Notes under the pieces: generated by a model | The model's database searches: none | Seen by the model: only the letters and a program-made list of their open reading frames with translations | Told to the model about the DNA's origin: nothing | Position numbers and translations under genes: made by a program | In this document: piece after piece, positions 60,849 to 64,000 of the stretch | How positions within the stretch are numbered: the first letter of the stretch is position 1 | Layout of the letters: each line of letters starts with the position of its first letter | Assembly (NCBI RefSeq): GCF_900104795.1 | Contig: NZ_FNTG01000001.1 | Coordinates: 372,001 to 436,000 of the forward strand | Length of the DNA: 64,000 bases | Source of the DNA: Burkholderia sp. WP9 | Lineage (GTDB): Bacteria; Pseudomonadota; Gammaproteobacteria; Burkholderiales; Burkholderiaceae | Direction of reading: 5' to 3'

Positions 60849-61894
60849 TGCATCACCTGCAGATAACGCTCGCCGAAGCTCGACTGCTTCTCGGCCATCT
60901 TGCCGAAGTCCACCGGTTTGGCGCGCGCATAGTCGCTAGCCGGCAGGAATTTCGCGGCGGTGTCGGCCGTCATCGCGTTTGCGCGGACCGGGCGCAGATA
61001 GGCGTCGGCCCACAGCTTCTGGCCTTCGTCGGAGAGCACGAAATCGAGCACCTTCTTGCCGTTGGCCTCGTGCGGCGCGCCCTTCACCAGACTCATCACG
61101 TACGGGACCGAAATCGTGCCTTCCTTCGGAATCACGAACTCGACGTTCGCGTGATCCTTGTACTTTGCGCGGTAGGCGTCGAAATCGTAGTCGAGCAGGA
61201 TGGGAATTTCGCCGGACATCACGCGCGCGTAGGCGGTCTGCTTGGGCACGATCGGCGCATTGGCCTTCAGCTTGCGAAACCAGTCGAGGCCCGGCTCGAA
61301 GTTATCGAGCGTGCCGCCGAGCGCCTGATTCACCGCCACCGCGCCCGCATAGCCGACGAACGCGCTCGACGGGTCGAGGTAGCCGATCATGCCTTTGTAC
61401 TCGGGCTTGAGCAGGTCGGCCCACGAGCGCGGCACGGGCTTGCCTTCGAGCGCGTCCTTGTTGACGAAAAAGCCCAGCGTGCCCGAATGAATCGTGAACC
61501 AGTAGCCTTGCGGGTCCTTCATGTTGGCGGGAATGTCATCCCAATGCGCGGGCTTGTACGGCTGGATCACGCCCTTGTCCTTCGCCTGGAAAGCCGATGA
61601 GACGCCGAGGTACACCACGTCGGCGACCGGGCTCTTCTGTTCGGCCATGAGCTGGGCGATCGACTGGCCGGAATTCTTGTTGTCGAACGGCACGCGAATG
61701 CCGGTCTTCTGCTGGATCGCCTTGATCTGGCTCGCCCAGTCGGCCCATTCGGGCGGGCAGTTGTAGCAGATCGCGGTTTCGTCGGCATGCGCGAGCGAGG
61801 GTGCGGCCAGAGTCATGACAAGTGCCGAGGCGGCGAACGCGGCGCGCGCCAATTGACGCACTCGAACAAAAGCGGTGGAGGAACGGCGGGTCAC
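60845..61894 (-). CDS. phnS: ABC transporter periplasmic binding protein (2-aminoethylphosphonate/iron type)
   Basis: A 349-residue protein. It starts at the GTG at 61894 with GGGAG 6 nt upstream; no good ATG exists, and the longer frame is not a signal peptide. Residues 5-37 form the signal (ARAAFAASALVMTLAAPSLA, then HADE). The mature part, with AICYNCPPEWADW and later LDPSSAFVGYAGAVAVNQ, is of the family 1 binding protein group that includes AEP and iron proteins. The first gene of the operon phnS-U-V-T and phosphodiesterase. Confidence 0.8.
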   Translation of the reverse strand: MTRRSSTAFVRVRQLARAAFAASALVMTLAAPSLAHADETAICYNCPPEWADWASQIKAIQQKTGIRVPFDNKNSGQSIAQLMAEQKSPVADVVYLGVSSAFQAKDKGVIQPYKPAHWDDIPANMKDPQGYWFTIHSGTLGFFVNKDALEGKPVPRSWADLLKPEYKGMIGYLDPSSAFVGYAGAVAVNQALGGTLDNFEPGLDWFRKLKANAPIVPKQTAYARVMSGEIPILLDYDFDAYRAKYKDHANVEFVIPKEGTISVPYVMSLVKGAPHEANGKKVLDFVLSDEGQKLWADAYLRPVRANAMTADTAAKFLPASDYARAKPVDFGKMAEKQSSFGERYLQVMH

Positions 61895-62383
61895 AGCAAT
61901 CTCCCAGAGATGGACAAGGTGGCTTAAGCGGTGGTGTCGAGTACGGGTGAACTGACGCAATACAGGTGGCGCGATGCGGGCTGCCGGACATCGCTTGTGT
62001 GCCGTGCTGTCTGGCGATGTAAACGTTTTCGTCGAGCGGATTATCGGGAACGTATGTGACGACGCTATGACGTGTGGCTTGCCGTTCGGGCGGCCGTTCT
62101 CCGGGTTCCTGTTTGACTGGATCAGTTGATTCTTGACCTTATATCTGCGCCGCATTTTCTTGCGCCGGCTAATTCGCAGGGAAATCCCAATTCCGGTTTT
62201 CCGTGATTTTAGGAGTTCTCCGATGGGCGGTGAGCAGGGCGAAATTCACTATGAAATTGCCGCTTGTTACGCGGCATGACGGTAAAGCGGATTTAATTTC
62301 AGAAAACGGAGGCGTTGCGAAGCTGTTGTGTTTTTGTCCCGGTTTGTTCGAAGGTAATCTCAATTTTGATATTAGAGGCTTGT
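61895..62383. other. AT-rich intergenic region
   Basis: 489 bp between divergent genes. The right half, from about 62160, falls well below the GC level of the surroundings and leads into the AT-rich secreted-protein gene. No coding frame of known type is seen. It should contain the promoters of phnS and the secreted protein. Confidence 0.4.
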
Positions 62384-63037
62384 ATGAAAACCAATCTATT
62401 GTTGGCCATGACTGCCGTGCTTTTATCTGTTTGCGCGCCTGCTCACGCAGCCACGGAATGTTATTTCGAGAAAACCCACGACGCTGTGGATTTGAATATC
62501 GACAATCTGGTGTTTCAGAACGTGGTTGCGCCCAAGTCCGGGTACGCCGCGATCAGCCCGGCCGGAGGCATGTCCATCACGCCCACCGACGACAACATCA
62601 CCTCGAACTGCGATCTCGGGCAGGGCGGCCAGGCATTGAGGGCCAAGAATAACCGGCCGGCTTCGACGGACTATAAATATGTGTCCGTTACGGATGCCAG
62701 CGGCAATTCCCATCATGCTGTTTTGTATAGGACAACGGCACAGGGAATATACTACACTGTTAAAATTACCAACGACGCATGCACCGATAATTCCGGATTT
62801 ATTCCCCCTGATAACTCGTACGTTAAACTATATGACGTAGGGGATTCAAAGGAAAAGAAGTGCTTGAACGGGGCTAAGCATTTTACATTTGGGGTTAATT
62901 TTTATGTGAGTCCGGAGTATAAAGGTGCGAAAGGCACGTTCAGGTCCAACGAGACGATACATGGCAGCTTTAATATCTCTGGAGCGGTCGACGAAGTGGC
63001 CGTAAGGTCGGTGATATTCAATGCCACGTTGAAATAG
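62384..63037 (+). CDS. AT-rich secreted protein, possibly fimbrial-like
   Basis: A 217-residue protein with a Sec signal (MKTNLLLAMTAVLLSVCAPAHA, cleavage near 22). The mature part contains a few cysteines and a beta-rich end, SFNISGAVDEVAVRSVIFNA, that reminds of pilin-type subunits, but no fimbrial usher or chaperone lies nearby. Base composition is much lower in GC than the rest, suggesting transfer. Family unknown. Confidence 0.65.
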   Translation: MKTNLLLAMTAVLLSVCAPAHAATECYFEKTHDAVDLNIDNLVFQNVVAPKSGYAAISPAGGMSITPTDDNITSNCDLGQGGQALRAKNNRPASTDYKYVSVTDASGNSHHAVLYRTTAQGIYYTVKITNDACTDNSGFIPPDNSYVKLYDVGDSKEKKCLNGAKHFTFGVNFYVSPEYKGAKGTFRSNETIHGSFNISGAVDEVAVRSVIFNATLK

Positions 63038-63148
63038 TTTTTTCTTTCTGCCCGAGCCCGTGCCCATCTCGGTGTCCGGATGAGGTGCGGCGCCTCGGGC
63101 TTCAGCAGTCGGGCTTCAGCAGTCACCAGCGAGCAATGCGCGGGCGTC

Positions 63149-64000
63149 TCATACAAACGGCCGCTCGGCATTTTCCGACGCACGCACACGCGAGGGCTCG
63201 TTGCGGTTCGAAATCGCCGCGATGGTGGCGCCCTCGCGCAAGCTGTGCGGCAAGGTCAGCGTGAGCGATGTTTCACTCAAGGCTTCGTAACTGCCGGTGA
63301 CGCGCGCCAGCAAACGCTCCCAGGCCGCACAGCCGATTTCCCGATTCGGCGCGCAGATGCTGGCAAGCGGCGGCGACAGCAGTTCGCCCATCGCGAGTCC
63401 GTCGAAGCCGAGAATCGACATGTCGTGAGGAATTTGCAGGCGCGCGCGGCGCAGGCCACGCATGACCACCATCGCCAGCAGATCGTTGCTGCAGAAGAGG
63501 GCACTGGGACGGTTCGCGCCGCTCGTCAGATGGGCGAGCACCGCGGGCGACAACTCCTCCGCGTTGAAATCGACCTCGAGCGCGGGCGCCGGCGTCAAGC
63601 CGGCTTGTTGCATGGCCTGCGAATAGCCGAGATGCCGCTGGCGGGCGCGGTCTGAGGCAGCCAGCGTGCCCGCCAGCATGAGAATACGGCGATGGCCGTG
63701 AGCGATCAGCATGCGCACGCCGTCGTAGGCCGCGAGACGGTTGTCGACGGCGACCGACGGACGGCGTACCGTGTCGTTATGCATCAGCACGTAGAGCAGG
63801 CCCGCGCGGTCGAGTTCGTCGAGCAGCGGGTGCGTGTCGGCATCGGCGACGGTCAGGATCAGTCCTTCCACGCGGTGTTCGCGGAGCGTCTCGATAGCGT
63901 GGCGCTCACGGTCGGCGTCGTACTGCGTGGTCATCAGCATGAGCCGGTAGCCTTGCGCCGAGGCGAGTTCGTCGATACCTTGCAGGCACTCTGCGAATAC
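63149..64000 (-). CDS. LacI-family regulator, C-terminal part (incomplete)
   Basis: The frame runs off the right edge, so the helix-turn-helix N-terminus is missing. About 283 residues of the sugar-binding-like core remain: FAECLQGIDELASAQGYRL, then LREHRVEGLILTV, GHRRILMLAG, PSALFCSNDLLA and the DMSILGFDG block. These are typical of LacI/GalR proteins, GntR (gluconate) type by resemblance. Its target genes lie outside the window or are unknown. Confidence 0.85.
   Translation of the reverse strand, partial: VFAECLQGIDELASAQGYRLMLMTTQYDADRERHAIETLREHRVEGLILTVADADTHPLLDELDRAGLLYVLMHNDTVRRPSVAVDNRLAAYDGVRMLIAHGHRRILMLAGTLAASDRARQRHLGYSQAMQQAGLTPAPALEVDFNAEELSPAVLAHLTSGANRPSALFCSNDLLAMVVMRGLRRARLQIPHDMSILGFDGLAMGELLSPPLASICAPNREIGCAAWERLLARVTGSYEALSETSLTLTLPHSLREGATIAAISNRNEPSRVRASENAERPFV

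Overview
The window is GC-rich chromosomal DNA of a Burkholderiaceae bacterium, most likely a Paraburkholderia or close relative. This is inferred from the box benzoyl-CoA cluster with a BoxR regulator, a Tat-exported phosphocholine-type phospholipase C, the DUF2844/DUF3443 pair and the dense codon-biased gene layout. No rRNA, tRNA, prophage, insertion sequence or CRISPR array was seen. Both end genes run off the window.

Layout. 1-3.5 kb: tail of an MSMEG_0569-type flavoprotein oxidoreductase, a phospholipase C and a small lipoprotein. 3.7-14.2 kb: a complete aerobic benzoyl-CoA (box) pathway in two divergent arms. One arm carries an alpha/beta hydrolase, benzoate-CoA ligase, boxD and a DUF4863 protein; the other carries boxR, boxC, boxB and boxA. 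Three copies of a GCACTATAGTGC-like dyad lie in the control regions. 14.3-14.9 kb: a PIN/Phd toxin-antitoxin pair. 15.0-23.4 kb: reductive pyrimidine degradation (RutR-like TetR, N-carbamoyl-beta-alanine amidohydrolase, preT, preA, NCS1 transporter, dihydropyrimidinase) with a CCA-N2-TGG operator. 23.7-26.0 kb: a polar amino-acid ABC transporter. 26.2-28.1 kb: leuA preceded by an unannotated leucine-rich leader peptide and competing RNA hairpins. 28.1-35.3 kb: accessory envelope genes, including a lipoprotein-type methyltransferase, a CadD-like transporter, a lipoprotein next to an 18-bp tandem repeat, an HMW1C-like glycosyltransferase and the DUF3443/DUF2844 pair. 35.8-37.1 kb: bamC. 37.5-37.8 kb: a candidate sigma-54-dependent structured small RNA. 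37.9-49.3 kb: two EamA exporters, lldP with a 36-bp repeat array at its 3' end, two small lipoproteins, thiC with a TPP riboswitch, rnk and fadH. 49.6-55.2 kb: a DUF4397 lipoprotein, an entericidin, a histidine kinase, two DUF1328 proteins, a ferritin-like protein, a NarL-type response regulator broken by an amber codon and a stand-alone receiver. 55.2-64 kb: an MFS exporter, a small membrane protein, an aminoethylphosphonate/iron-type ABC operon with a GpdQ-like phosphodiesterase, an AT-rich secreted protein and the partial LacI-family gene.

Together these encode catabolic modules (benzoate to 3,4-dehydroadipyl-CoA, uracil/thymine to beta-amino acids, lactate uptake), biosynthetic genes under RNA control (leuA, thiC) and envelope or stress genes. 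The least explained and most interesting signals are the putative sigma-54 small RNA at 37.55-37.79 kb, the leu leader/attenuator, the interrupted response regulator and the two tandem-repeat arrays.
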